A DNA stretch of 53,328 nucleotides, from NCBI GenBank assembly GCA_018383815.1, contig JAHAWU010000004.1:7824-61151 (forward strand), read 5' to 3'. The number at the start of each line of letters is the position of its first letter. Position 1 is the stretch's first letter. The notes beneath the pieces were generated by a model. That model did not search any database. It was not told where the DNA came from and worked only from the letters and a program-made list of their open reading frames with translations. Positions 17,456 to 25,614 of the stretch are shown piece after piece. Source of the DNA: Candidatus Jordarchaeia archaeon. GTDB lineage: Archaea > Asgardarchaeota > Jordiarchaeia > Jordiarchaeales > Jordiarchaeaceae. Position numbers and translations under genes: made by a program.

Positions 17456-18484
17456 ATGCAAAGTGAAGGTCTGATCGCCTTGCCGAAAAAGGAGAAGGTT
17501 GCTATTTCGGGATCTGCGGCGTTTGATGTGATAGCGTTTACCGAAGAAACGCTCGATGAAATTTTTAGAAATGCCATTGAACAAAGGGGTGGGGATACCA
17601 GAATCAGCTTTTCCTTCCTAGTAAATAAGAAGGTATCATTTGGCGGAACCGCTCTAAACATAGCATACAATATGAAACTAACAAATGGCAATCCTCTCCC
17701 AATATCTTGCGTTGGAAAAGATTTCGTTAGTCGCGATTACAAAAAACACTTGGAAAAATGTGGAATAGATTTAAGTGGATTAGTGGTGTGCGAAGAAGAA
17801 GACACCGCCGAAGCCTACATTGTAACGAGCAAAATAGGAGACCAAATGTCCATTTTTCACACAGGCGCCCTTCAAGACACTTGCAACATAAAACTAAAAG
17901 AAATAGTGAAAAACAAAAAAGTTGAACTGGGCATAGTTTCACCCAACCCCATAGAAACAATGTGCCGCCACGCTAAACAATTCAAAGAACTAGGCGTCCC
18001 ATTCCTCGCAGACCCAGGTCAAATGATCTACAATTTCAAACCAGAAGACCTGTACAAATTTATTAGCGGAGCATCAATACTCATAGTTAACGACTACGAA
18101 GCAGGACTGGTTGAAAATAAACTACAAAAAAAGTTAAATGATATTATAGACGCCACAATCATTACTCGCGGTGAACGCGGCTGCTCCATCCACTTAAATA
18201 ATGAACAAATCAACATACCTGCAGTAAAAATTTCCAAACTGGTCGACCCCACAGGAGCCGGCGACGCTTTCAGAGGCGGACTATTATCCGGACTTTCAAA
18301 AATTAACCCAAGATTAGAAGACTTAACTCTGGAGGAGCTAAAAATCGCATGTCAAATAGGCGCTGTCTGTGGGGGATACGCCGTAGAACACGAGGGAACC
18401 CAAAACCACAAATTCACAATCGAGGAATTTAAGGCGAGATACCAGAAAAATTATGGGAAACTAGACGAACAAATTTTAGAATAA
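17456..18484 (+). CDS. PfkB-family carbohydrate/nucleoside kinase
   Basis: 342-aa ribokinase-family kinase, distinct from the one at 2486. N-terminal strand VAISGSAAFDVIAF, G-rich PfkB motif VSFGGTALNIAYNMK (about 60), central DPGQMIYNFKPEDL, and the C-terminal active site VDPTGAGDAFRGGLLSG with catalytic Asp (about 270). The pattern resembles archaeal adenosine/nucleoside kinases of this family. AAGGA precedes ATG 17456. The second half is strongly A/C-rich. It sits between an APH-like kinase and a P-loop kinase; the shared location of three small-molecule kinases is curious but not explained. Confidence 0.87.
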   Translation: MQSEGLIALPKKEKVAISGSAAFDVIAFTEETLDEIFRNAIEQRGGDTRISFSFLVNKKVSFGGTALNIAYNMKLTNGNPLPISCVGKDFVSRDYKKHLEKCGIDLSGLVVCEEEDTAEAYIVTSKIGDQMSIFHTGALQDTCNIKLKEIVKNKKVELGIVSPNPIETMCRHAKQFKELGVPFLADPGQMIYNFKPEDLYKFISGASILIVNDYEAGLVENKLQKKLNDIIDATIITRGERGCSIHLNNEQINIPAVKISKLVDPTGAGDAFRGGLLSGLSKINPRLEDLTLEELKIACQIGAVCGGYAVEHEGTQNHKFTIEEFKARYQKNYGKLDEQILE

Positions 18485-18605
18485 ACTTAAGTTCCCAATC
18501 ATACTCCCTTATCCTCACTGCTCTCCAAAAACAAGCAACTGTGGTTGTCTTCTAGAAAAATTAACAATTTTTAGGAAATGGGGCGTGAATTACATTTTTA
18601 GTGTT

Positions 18606-19148
18606 CTAAGAGTACTTGTGAAGAATTATCTCAAGAATTTTTTCAGCGTTTTCCTGCGCCGTAAACTTTACCGAGTCTAGAACAATATCCGGATCCTCAG
18701 GCACCTCGTAGGGAACACCTATGCCGGGAACAGTGGTGCTCTCCCCTGCCAATCCCCTCTTATATATATCTCGCGGAGCCCCGTAGGTTTCCTTCCTCTC
18801 TGCCTCCCTCTTCATGCAAATCTCCAAAGGGCAATCCACATAGGCTATTATGAGGTTTTCAATTTCCCTCCTTCCTACATCGCGGTAAGACTTAAGATTT
18901 GCCGTTGCGTCCAGTATCACATTTACACCATTTTGGTTAAGAATCTTCGCAATGAAAACTAGAGTTGCATAAACCATTCTGCGTTCCTCCTCACTATATG
19001 TCGGCTCAGGCGTAACCACCTTCCTGAGAATATCAGTACTTAATATTTGGGCATGAATACCCCTCCCCTCCAAAAGTGACCCAAGCGCCCGGGCTATAGT
19101 GGATTTACCCGAACCCGGACGCCCACAAATCCAAACCGTCCAAGCCAA
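18606..19148 (-). CDS. Adenylylsulfate kinase-like P-loop kinase
   Basis: 180-aa P-loop kinase with Walker A GRPGSGKSTIA at residues 8-18, an acceptor-site segment ILSTDILRKVVTPEP, and a LID-like region IYKRGLAGESTTVPGIGVPYEVPE that strongly resembles APS kinases (CysC: PY..P). However, the CysC LDGDNVR signature is only partly kept, so APS may not be the substrate. Start TTG 19148 is chosen from the strong SD (GGGAGGT) 7 nt upstream. No ATP sulfurylase or PAPS reductase gene is in the window. It is convergent with the PfkB gene. Confidence 0.75.
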   Translation of the reverse strand: MAWTVWICGRPGSGKSTIARALGSLLEGRGIHAQILSTDILRKVVTPEPTYSEEERRMVYATLVFIAKILNQNGVNVILDATANLKSYRDVGRREIENLIIAYVDCPLEICMKREAERKETYGAPRDIYKRGLAGESTTVPGIGVPYEVPEDPDIVLDSVKFTAQENAEKILEIILHKYS

Positions 19149-19325
19149 CAGGCAAACCTCCCAGCCAAAACATTTATCCCAATTTCTCTAGATTGTTCCA
19201 TAATTCTTCAAAAGCTTTATTAACCGAAAAATTATTTTGCCACCTTTGAGTTATCATGGGAAACGGTCATCATTAAAACATAAAAAAATTTTACCTAACC
19301 ATTAATAACCTTTGAGGGAACAATA

Positions 19326-20210
19326 ATGAATAAAGTAATAATAGGCGGATCTTCCTCATATGTTTTAGCGATAAAAATGGCTAGAGAACTTAACGCCACT
19401 CTCCTCACAACAGACATCAAAAGGTTTCCAGACGGAGAAAAGTACGTCCGCATAGAAGGAGACCTAAACGACGCCGACGCCGTAGTAGTACAATCAATGT
19501 ATCTGAATCCCGACGAATACCTAATGGAATACTTCTTAATGGTTGAAGCACTCAAAGACTCAGGAGCAAAAAAGGTAACAGGCGTAATCCCCTACTTCGC
19601 CTACGCACGACAGGACAAAAGATTCAACCCCGGAGAAGCAGTAAGCCTAAAAACCGTCTCAAAACTCATAGAAACAGTAGGAACAGACCAAATACTCACA
19701 GTAGACATGCACCTCCACAGAGTAGACGACATGAGAAAAATATTCAAAATCCCCGCAAAAAACCTCACAGCAATTCCAGACATAGCACGCTACATAGGAG
19801 AAAACCTCTCCCTACAAAAACCACTAATCATAGGACCCGATGAAGAAGCCGAACAGTGGGCCAAACTCGCCGCAGAACAACTAGAAACCGAATACGACGT
19901 CCTAGAAAAAAAGAGACTCAGCTCCACAGAAGTAGAAATAACAACCAGAGAAATAGAAGTAAAAAACAGAGACGTAGTAATAATAGACGACATCATCTCC
20001 ACAGGAGGAACCATAGCAAAAACCATCGAAGCCCTCAAAAAGAAAAACGCAAAAAAAATAGTCGCCGCATGCACCCACCCCGTCCTTGTGGACAATGCCC
20101 TCAAAAAAATATACAACGCCGGAGCCTACACCGTTATTGGAACAACCACCATCCCCTCACCAATATCCGTCGTAGAAATAGCAGGAACCCTAGCCAAAGC
20201 TCTAACCTAA
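19326..20210 (+). CDS. prs: Ribose-phosphate pyrophosphokinase, copy 1
   Basis: 294-aa archaeal PRPP synthetase, making PRPP from ribose 5-phosphate and ATP for nucleotide, His and Trp synthesis. Motifs: IGGSSSYVLAIKMA, KRFPDGEKYVRI, IPYFAYARQDKRFNPGE, metal/ATP site VDMHLHRVDDM, and the PRPP loop VVIIDDIISTGGTIAKT. A paralog lies at 32725-33612, with clear differences in the DMHLHR region (there DIHNKR). The gene is extremely A/C-rich on its coding strand. It is followed at once by the hairpin repeat and tRNA-Tyr. The 176-bp gap to the divergent P-loop kinase gene contains both promoters. Confidence 0.92.
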   Translation: MNKVIIGGSSSYVLAIKMARELNATLLTTDIKRFPDGEKYVRIEGDLNDADAVVVQSMYLNPDEYLMEYFLMVEALKDSGAKKVTGVIPYFAYARQDKRFNPGEAVSLKTVSKLIETVGTDQILTVDMHLHRVDDMRKIFKIPAKNLTAIPDIARYIGENLSLQKPLIIGPDEEAEQWAKLAAEQLETEYDVLEKKRLSSTEVEITTREIEVKNRDVVIIDDIISTGGTIAKTIEALKKKNAKKIVAACTHPVLVDNALKKIYNAGAYTVIGTTTIPSPISVVEIAGTLAKALT

Positions 20211-20232
20211 AACACATCTCCCAACACTCCTT

Positions 20233-20404
20233 AAAAAACCTACATAAGCTGCGCTTCTTAGACAAACCAACATACGCTGAAGGCGTTTCAAATAAAGCAT
20301 GAAAAAGTTTTTCATGGCAAACCCACATACGCTTACGCGTTTCAGATAAAGCATGAAAATATGTTTTTCATGGCAAAGAATGAAAACACGTTTTCATAGC
20401 AAAT
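20233..20404. repeat. Hairpin-rich repeat element, copy B (internal duplication)
   Basis: Matches copy A (11504-11619) closely but carries a second, tandem unit. The core (ACATACGC..GCGTTTCARATAAAGCATGAAAA..TTTTTCATGGCAAA) occurs twice, at about 20268-20321 and 20325-20377, followed by the terminal ATGAAAAC/GTTTTCAT hairpin. The loops of the ACGC/GCGT hairpins differ (TGAAG, TTAC, and GGA in copy A) while stems are intact. It lies between prs and tRNA-Tyr. Confidence 0.75.
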
Positions 20405-20493
20405 ATACAAATCAAATCCACATCCGCAAATACGAAAAATTTATCTGACAATAAACATCTAGAAATCATACCTGAAAAGGATACTCCGAAGGT

Positions 20494-20677
20494 CCCGCAG
20501 TAACTCAGACTGGCTAGAGTGCCCGGCTGTAGAGCTGCACTCGTTAAGTGTGGCTTACCCCAGTAGGCACTCAGACACCGGGATAACTGGGTGCGTATAG
20601 TACTCAGCCCCAACGTCGCTGGTTCAAAGTTTATAGTGCATCATACACTATATTTGAAAGTCCGGCCTGCGGGACCA
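20494..20677 (+). tRNA. tRNA-Tyr (GUA) with three introns
   Basis: Acceptor stem CCCGCAG (20494-20500) pairs perfectly with CTGCGGG (20667-20673), then A73 and an encoded CCA (20675-20677). C1-G72 with A73 is the archaeal tRNA-Tyr identity. The D arm is 20503-20520 with GG at 20512-20513. The anticodon stem CCCGG (20522-20526)/CCGGG (20578-20582) encloses anticodon GTA (20529-20531). T stem: GCTGG (20618-20622)/CCGGC (20662-20666). Three insertions interrupt it: about 20533-20576 (canonical 37/38), about 20583-20612 (variable region; boundaries approximate), and 20629-20660 (T loop, 59/60). For the last, TTCA/TGAA gives a BHB central helix, and removal leaves the 7-nt loop TTCAAAT. Confidence 0.95.
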
Positions 20678-20760
20678 ATCCCCTCATTCTTAATTTTGCC
20701 TTTTACTTTTCGGTGCCTTTTATTTTCTCTGGAGTATTTTGGATTGTGTTTTCTGGCAAT

Positions 20761-20770
20761 GCTTATAAAT
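20761..20770 (+). promoter_or_regulatory. TATA box upstream of the DUF1512 gene
   Basis: GCTTATAAAT is a close match to the archaeal TATA box, 55-64 nt before the start codon. Transcription would begin near 20790 with a short leader. It probably drives the DUF1512/zinc-ribbon pair. Confidence 0.5.
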
Positions 20771-20824
20771 CTTTTATGTGTGTGTTTTAATGGTTTTGTG
20801 AATTTGAAGGTTTAGTGTTGTGTG

Positions 20825-21973
20825 ATGGTTATGTTGTTTCCTTCGTTGCAGTTGCCGCTTGGTTATTCTGATCCTTATATTCTTATTATGAATATTTTGA
20901 TATTCCTTTTCTTTATCTTTATGATTTTTAGTGGTTTAATTTTGAAGGTTCAGAGTATGCAGTATTTGGCGCAGATTCGGGAGGTTATTACTCAGCTTGA
21001 GAAGTGGTCTGAGGAGGCTAAAAAGACTACTATTAGGATGATTAGGGAGTTGGGTAAGCCGGAGAAGGATCCTACGCCCATAGTGGAGGACTATATGGAG
21101 TTTGTTTTGATTGAGCCTGTGGAGCGTGACCCTTCGGGTGTTTTTAAGAGGCTTGAGCATTTGCTTGATGTTAGAAAGTCTAGGTTTGATGATCTTATTG
21201 CCAAGTTGGCGCCGGCTGCGGATCGTGATCAGAGGGCTAATATTGATATGACCTTTGAGGCTGCTATGGCTTTGCGTCAGATGTTTTTGGTTATTAGGCA
21301 CTTCTACTATATGGGTAAGGAGACTAATAATTATGCTATGATTGTGAGTGTTCAGGTTGCGTTGTCTTTTATTATGAAGTATGCTAAGGCTTACTATAAT
21401 GCTTTGAAGGCTTTTAATGAGGGTCAGCCTATAGGGGATGGTGCTGGCGCTCTTGTTGCTTCTATTTTTAAAAATGAATTTGTGAAGGATGGGAATGCTG
21501 AGTCTAGTGAAATTGCTGAGGACATTTCCCTAACTCCTGTAAAGTTTGAGGGTAGAAATGTGTTAATCGTGAGGGCCGTTGGACCGGGGGGTCGTGTTGG
21601 AAAGCCAGGCGACGCTATTGTTAATCTTATTAAGGAGTCTAATGGGAAAATTGCTAGAGTTATTATGATTGACGCCGGGTTGAAATTTGAAGGAGAGAAG
21701 ACTGGTAAGGTGGTGGAGGGTGTTGGGGCTGCTATTGGCGGGCCGGGTGTTGACAAGTTTAAGATAGAGCAGGAGATAACGAGCCAGAAGGTTCCTGTGG
21801 ATGCAGTTATAATTAAAATGTCTATTGAGGAAGCTTTGACGCCTATGAAGAAGGAAATTTATGATGGGGCCTATAAAGCTGCTGAGCGTGTAAAAAACAT
21901 GATTCTTGAACGCACCAAGCCCGGCGACACGGTTATTGTTGCGGGAATAGGTAACTGTATAGGTATAGGTTAA
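20825..21973 (+). CDS. DUF1512-family archaeal membrane-anchored protein
   Basis: About 382 aa. It has a single N-terminal membrane segment (about residues 15-40, ILIMNILIFLFFIFMIFSG), then a long helical region with LAQIREVITQLEKW, a central helical domain, and a C-terminal alpha/beta domain rich in Gly (VRAVGPGGRVGKPGD, VVEGVGAAIGGPGVD, VIVAGIGNCIGIG). This matches my recollection of the archaeal DUF1512 family, whose function is unknown. Several starts are close together (GTG 20822, ATG 20825, ATG 20831). It is followed after 6 nt by a small membrane zinc-ribbon protein, so the two form a likely operon. Confidence 0.7.
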   Translation: MVMLFPSLQLPLGYSDPYILIMNILIFLFFIFMIFSGLILKVQSMQYLAQIREVITQLEKWSEEAKKTTIRMIRELGKPEKDPTPIVEDYMEFVLIEPVERDPSGVFKRLEHLLDVRKSRFDDLIAKLAPAADRDQRANIDMTFEAAMALRQMFLVIRHFYYMGKETNNYAMIVSVQVALSFIMKYAKAYYNALKAFNEGQPIGDGAGALVASIFKNEFVKDGNAESSEIAEDISLTPVKFEGRNVLIVRAVGPGGRVGKPGDAIVNLIKESNGKIARVIMIDAGLKFEGEKTGKVVEGVGAAIGGPGVDKFKIEQEITSQKVPVDAVIIKMSIEEALTPMKKEIYDGAYKAAERVKNMILERTKPGDTVIVAGIGNCIGIG

Positions 21974-21979
21974 AATTGG

Positions 21980-22402
21980 GTGATTGTTGTGTCGCAGAGA
22001 AGGAGAAAGATATTCAATTTGGCTTTATTTGCGTTTTCGGCGGGAGTTGCAGCCGTTGGTGTGTATATGCTATATCTTTACTTTAATCCTTCGCTGAGTG
22101 ATCTTTTTTGGGATTTGTTTACGGGTGTTAGGAATCAGAGGTTGCTGTATGCTCTTTTCGCGTTTCTTATTGCGATTTATCCTGTGATATTGTTTTCCCG
22201 CTCCAAGCCTGTCGTGGAATATAAGACTGTGACAGTTTTGAAATGTTATGGTTGTGGTTATAGGGAGGTTAGAGATTTCCATAGGGGTGACTACGTTTTC
22301 AAAAAAATTGGGGCTTGTAAGGCTTGTGATTCTGAAAGGTATATAAGTGCCATCTACTCTGTGCCCATATCTAAGGTTGAGGAGAAGGAGGAGGAGTACT
22401 AA
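21980..22402 (+). CDS. Two-helix membrane protein with C-terminal zinc ribbon
   Basis: 140 aa. After a basic N-terminus (SQRRRK) come two hydrophobic helices (about residues 13-34 and 52-71). The soluble C-terminal domain carries two Cys pairs (CYGCGYRE and CKACDSER) that should bind one zinc, and an acidic tail (EEKEEEY). The basic start suggests both ends face the cytoplasm. It directly follows the DUF1512 gene and ends 4 bp inside the convergent map gene. No family was recognised. Confidence 0.72.
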   Translation: MIVVSQRRRKIFNLALFAFSAGVAAVGVYMLYLYFNPSLSDLFWDLFTGVRNQRLLYALFAFLIAIYPVILFSRSKPVVEYKTVTVLKCYGCGYREVRDFHRGDYVFKKIGACKACDSERYISAIYSVPISKVEEKEEEY

Positions 22403-23280
22403 GCAGAGATTATTTCACACCCATTTCTTTTAACAATAAATGTGTGTTCGGCTTGGGAAACCGCTCCCTTTCCCCTTTCCACTAAAACTGGATATGCTTG
22501 AATTGTTTGTGCCGACACAAACTTTCTGATGAGTTCCTCTATTTTGTTTCTTGGGAACTTGTAGATTAGCCATCGGGCTGCGAAGGGCAATGTTTTAAAT
22601 TCTCGAGCAATGTACGATAAAAATTGTGTTGATGTTTTGTGGCTGGGTAGGCGGTAAATGTAGGCGTACTTTGAGTCTTCCACTATTCCCTCTCCTGTGG
22701 TGGCGAAGGGCTCCATGGCGTAAACTTCCCCCTCCTTTAGAACAAATCCTATCCTCGTGTTCACATTTGGAATGGATTTTCCCGCGTGCAGATTATACCT
22801 CTCTAGCAGGTGGCCGGTGAGGTTTGAAATGGGTTTAAAGCCAAATTCTTTTATGGTTTTTTCAACAATTTCTCCTATACTATTAGATTTTGCCCCATGT
22901 TTTATTGTTTTTAGGGCGTTTTCGAGGGCTAGTTCTGATGCTTTGATTAGTTCCATTCCCACCTTACCCACGCTGATTGTAACGGCTGTATCGGCGATGT
23001 AGCCTTCAACATGAACTCCTATATCCACCTTAACTAGGGCCTTGGGGGGAATAATTGTTTTATCATCGGGAGGCGAGGTATAATGGGCAGCCACATCGTT
23101 TAATGAAACGTTTAGTGGAAAAGCCGGCTTTCCCCCCTCCCTTACTATTCTCTTCTCAAGTACATCACAGATTTTTATTAGTGGTGTCCCCTCCTTCACG
23201 ATTTTTCCTGCTTCTTCTCTAACCTTAGCCGCTATACCGCCGGCCGCCCTATAAGCCTCCAAAACATTAGCGTCAAGCAT
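22399..23280 (-). CDS. map: Methionine aminopeptidase, type II
   Basis: 293 aa. It removes the N-terminal Met from new proteins. The pita-bread fold is recognisable, with metal ligands in VKVDIGVHVEGYIADTAVT (two Asp), His in LTGHLLERYNLHAGKSIPN, Glu in AMEPFATTGEG and a final Glu in SQAEHTFIV. The helical insertion typical of type II enzymes (about 200-255) is present. The gene overlaps the end of the convergent zinc-ribbon gene by 4 bp. Confidence 0.92.
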   Translation of the reverse strand: MLDANVLEAYRAAGGIAAKVREEAGKIVKEGTPLIKICDVLEKRIVREGGKPAFPLNVSLNDVAAHYTSPPDDKTIIPPKALVKVDIGVHVEGYIADTAVTISVGKVGMELIKASELALENALKTIKHGAKSNSIGEIVEKTIKEFGFKPISNLTGHLLERYNLHAGKSIPNVNTRIGFVLKEGEVYAMEPFATTGEGIVEDSKYAYIYRLPSHKTSTQFLSYIAREFKTLPFAARWLIYKFPRNKIEELIRKFVSAQTIQAYPVLVERGKGAVSQAEHTFIVKRNGCEIISA

Positions 23281-23380
23281 TATTTATAACCCACCATAGA
23301 ATAGTTTTAATTCGTTAAGTTTTCTGTGAAGATGCATATATAATTGTTACTCGTATAGTAGTGATTTTGGGGAAGTTAAT

Positions 23381-23854
23381 ATGTCCTACCGTTTTAGGCT
23401 AGTTGGAGTTTCGGGAACTTTTGATAGGCTCCATGTTGGGCACAAGGCTCTGATACGCAAGGCCTTCGAGGTCAGTGAACGAGTAATGATTGGGCTGACC
23501 ACAAGCAGAATGGCGCAACACAAGACTCTGGCAAACAAGATAGAACCTTACGCGATGAGAAAGAAAAAATTGGAGAGCTTTCTCAAACAAGAAGGTTACC
23601 TAGACAGAGCTGAAATAATAAGCCTTGACGATCCTTATGGTCCAGCTATAATGGATGCGGGGTTAGAAGCTTTAGTTGCAACCGAAGAAACCTTGCCCGG
23701 AGTTAAAAAAATTAACATAATACGTAAAGAAAAAGGATTACCCCCTCTAGAAATCGTTCTAGTACCCCTTATTCCAGCCCAAGATGGACAACGCATTTCA
23801 AGTACAAGAATTCGCGAAGGAAAAATCAATGAACAGGGAAACCTATTGAAATAA
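23381..23854 (+). CDS. coaD: Archaeal phosphopantetheine adenylyltransferase
   Basis: 157-aa nucleotidyltransferase making dephospho-CoA from phosphopantetheine and ATP. The family motifs are GVSGTFDRLHVGHKALI (T/HxGH) near the N-terminus and RISSTRIREGKINEQG (ISSTxxR) near the C-terminus, in the archaeal/eukaryal-type length and arrangement. It is divergent from map with about 100 bp between starts. The UPF0200 P-loop kinase at 36845 is sometimes compared with dephospho-CoA kinases, but no link is shown here. Confidence 0.9.
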   Translation: MSYRFRLVGVSGTFDRLHVGHKALIRKAFEVSERVMIGLTTSRMAQHKTLANKIEPYAMRKKKLESFLKQEGYLDRAEIISLDDPYGPAIMDAGLEALVATEETLPGVKKINIIRKEKGLPPLEIVLVPLIPAQDGQRISSTRIREGKINEQGNLLK

Positions 23855-24084
23855 ACAAATTAAGTTACAACAATATTATGCGAAATAAATATTATTAACA
23901 CAACGTTTTTGATTATGCTTCTAATAAATACACCTCACAACATTTTCTATAATGCTACCAAAAATATTTATGAGAGTTCTTAAGAAGGGTAACCCAAATT
24001 TTTTTAAGAGTTCTCAACGTTTGGTTAACGCTGAGCCAGTAATTGGTAGCCAGCCTCTATTGTTTACTCTCTGGAGGAAAAGAC

Positions 24085-25608
24085 ATGGTAAAGGAACAGG
24101 TAAAGTTACGGGAAATAGAGCTTAAAATTCTAAAAGCCTTAAACAAGAGCAAAGGTGAAACCACAATCAGCGATTTAGAAAAGGAAACGGGGTTAGACCA
24201 TGTTGCAGTGGCTAGGGCCTCAGCATGGCTGGGCGAAAAGGGTTTAGTGGAGCAGGAAGAAACACAAAAACTCTACGTGGAAATACTCAAAGAGGGCTCC
24301 AAATATGTGGAAGAAGGGCTTCCGGAGAGACGGCTCTTAAATATTATATTAAAGTTGGGGGGCAACGCCACTTTATCCCAACTTTCTAAAGAAGCCAGCT
24401 TCTCCGAGGAGGAACTAAAAATAGCTCTGGGGTGGCTTCGAAGAAAAAATTGGGCAGAATTTAAGAAACAAGACAGTGAAACTCTCATACATGTTAGGGA
24501 GCAACCCCCTCTGGGGGACGATGAGAACCTACTAAAATTGTTGAATGATAGAGGTGTGGTAGAGGAATCTCAGCTTCCAAACGAAATGAAGAAAATGCTT
24601 GATTCCCTCCAAAAAAGAAATGTAATTAAAACACGCCAAGAAAAGGTTCGTTCTCTACTTATTACTGAAGAGGGAAGAAGACTCGTCCAATCAGGGGTTA
24701 GTATTGTAGAGGAAGTCAGTAACCTTACTTCAGATCTCATAAAGTCGGGAAAATGGCGAAGTACCAAATTTAGGAAGTATGATGTTGAAGCTCCAGTAGC
24801 CACGATTCATCCGGGAAAAATTCACCCCGTAGCAGAATTGATTAACGAAATTAGAGAAATCTTTTTGAATTTGGGATTTACCGAAATAAGGGGACCGTTT
24901 GTGGAGTCCGCTTTTTGGAATTTTGATGCCTTGTTCCAACCACAGGACCACCCAGCGCGCGAAATGCATGATACCTTTTATCTAAAGTTTCCTAAAACCG
25001 CCAAGCTTCCGGATAAACAAATGGTTCAAAGGGTGTCAAAAACCCACGAAAATGGGTGGAAAACTGGTTCAATTGGGTGGGGCTACAAATGGGACGCCAA
25101 TGTGGCTCGCCAAACTATTCTGAGAACTCATACTACTGCAACAACGATTCGATACTTGGCAGAGCACCCTGAACCCCCAGTAAAGGTTTTTTCCGTTGAC
25201 AGAGTTTATAGGAACGAAAAACTGGACTACAAACATTTAGCAGAATTCTTTCAAATAGAGGGTATCATTGTGGACGAGAATGTGACACTTAGGGACCTGA
25301 TGGGAACCTTAACCGAGTTTTATAAACGTTTAGGCTTTGAGAAGGTGCAGTTCTGGCCTAGCTATTTTCCATACACGGAGCCTTCACTGCAATCCACTGT
25401 TTATGTGGAAGAGTTTGGTTGGATAGAACTCTGCGGGATGGGCATATTTCGCCCCGAAGTAACGATCCCACTAGGCGTAAAAGTTCCTGTTCTAGCTTGG
25501 GGCGGGGGTTTTGAAAGGCTCGCCATGCTCCGCCTAGGTTTAGAGGACATAAGAGACCTCTACAAAAACGATTTAGGGTGGATTAGAAGAACCCCTATTC
25601 TCTTATAG
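24085..25608 (+). CDS. pheS: Phenylalanyl-tRNA synthetase, alpha subunit
   Basis: 507 aa. Winged-helix repeats occupy the first 220 residues (archaeal/eukaryal type), followed by the class II core. Motif 2 is near FSVDRVYRNEKLDYKHLAEFFQIEG and motif 3 near AWGGGFERLAMLRLGLEDIR. ATG 24085 is chosen because TGGAGG lies 8 nt upstream; the frame extends 14 codons further without support. pheT follows 6 nt after the stop. Confidence 0.95.
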   Translation: MVKEQVKLREIELKILKALNKSKGETTISDLEKETGLDHVAVARASAWLGEKGLVEQEETQKLYVEILKEGSKYVEEGLPERRLLNIILKLGGNATLSQLSKEASFSEEELKIALGWLRRKNWAEFKKQDSETLIHVREQPPLGDDENLLKLLNDRGVVEESQLPNEMKKMLDSLQKRNVIKTRQEKVRSLLITEEGRRLVQSGVSIVEEVSNLTSDLIKSGKWRSTKFRKYDVEAPVATIHPGKIHPVAELINEIREIFLNLGFTEIRGPFVESAFWNFDALFQPQDHPAREMHDTFYLKFPKTAKLPDKQMVQRVSKTHENGWKTGSIGWGYKWDANVARQTILRTHTTATTIRYLAEHPEPPVKVFSVDRVYRNEKLDYKHLAEFFQIEGIIVDENVTLRDLMGTLTEFYKRLGFEKVQFWPSYFPYTEPSLQSTVYVEEFGWIELCGMGIFRPEVTIPLGVKVPVLAWGGGFERLAMLRLGLEDIRDLYKNDLGWIRRTPILL

Positions 25609-25614
25609 AAATTA

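Noticed and set aside
18606-19148. Firm assignment as APS kinase of sulfate assimilation
   Set aside because: The LID-like region fits, but the LDGDNVR signature is only partial and no sulfate-assimilation genes are nearby.
19154-19257. A 27-codon minus-strand frame (MITQRWQNNFSVNKAFEELW...) just before the P-loop kinase gene
   Set aside because: It is short, has no family and no clear ribosome-binding site. Its EELWNNL end resembles the right-edge fragment, but this may be chance.
11504-20404. CRISPR array
   Set aside because: Only two distant copies and one tandem unit exist, with no regular spacers and no cas genes.
20583-20612. Exact splice sites of the second tRNA-Tyr intron
   Set aside because: Length and location are clear from the mature tRNA, but no clean 4-bp central helix was found, so boundaries are only approximate.
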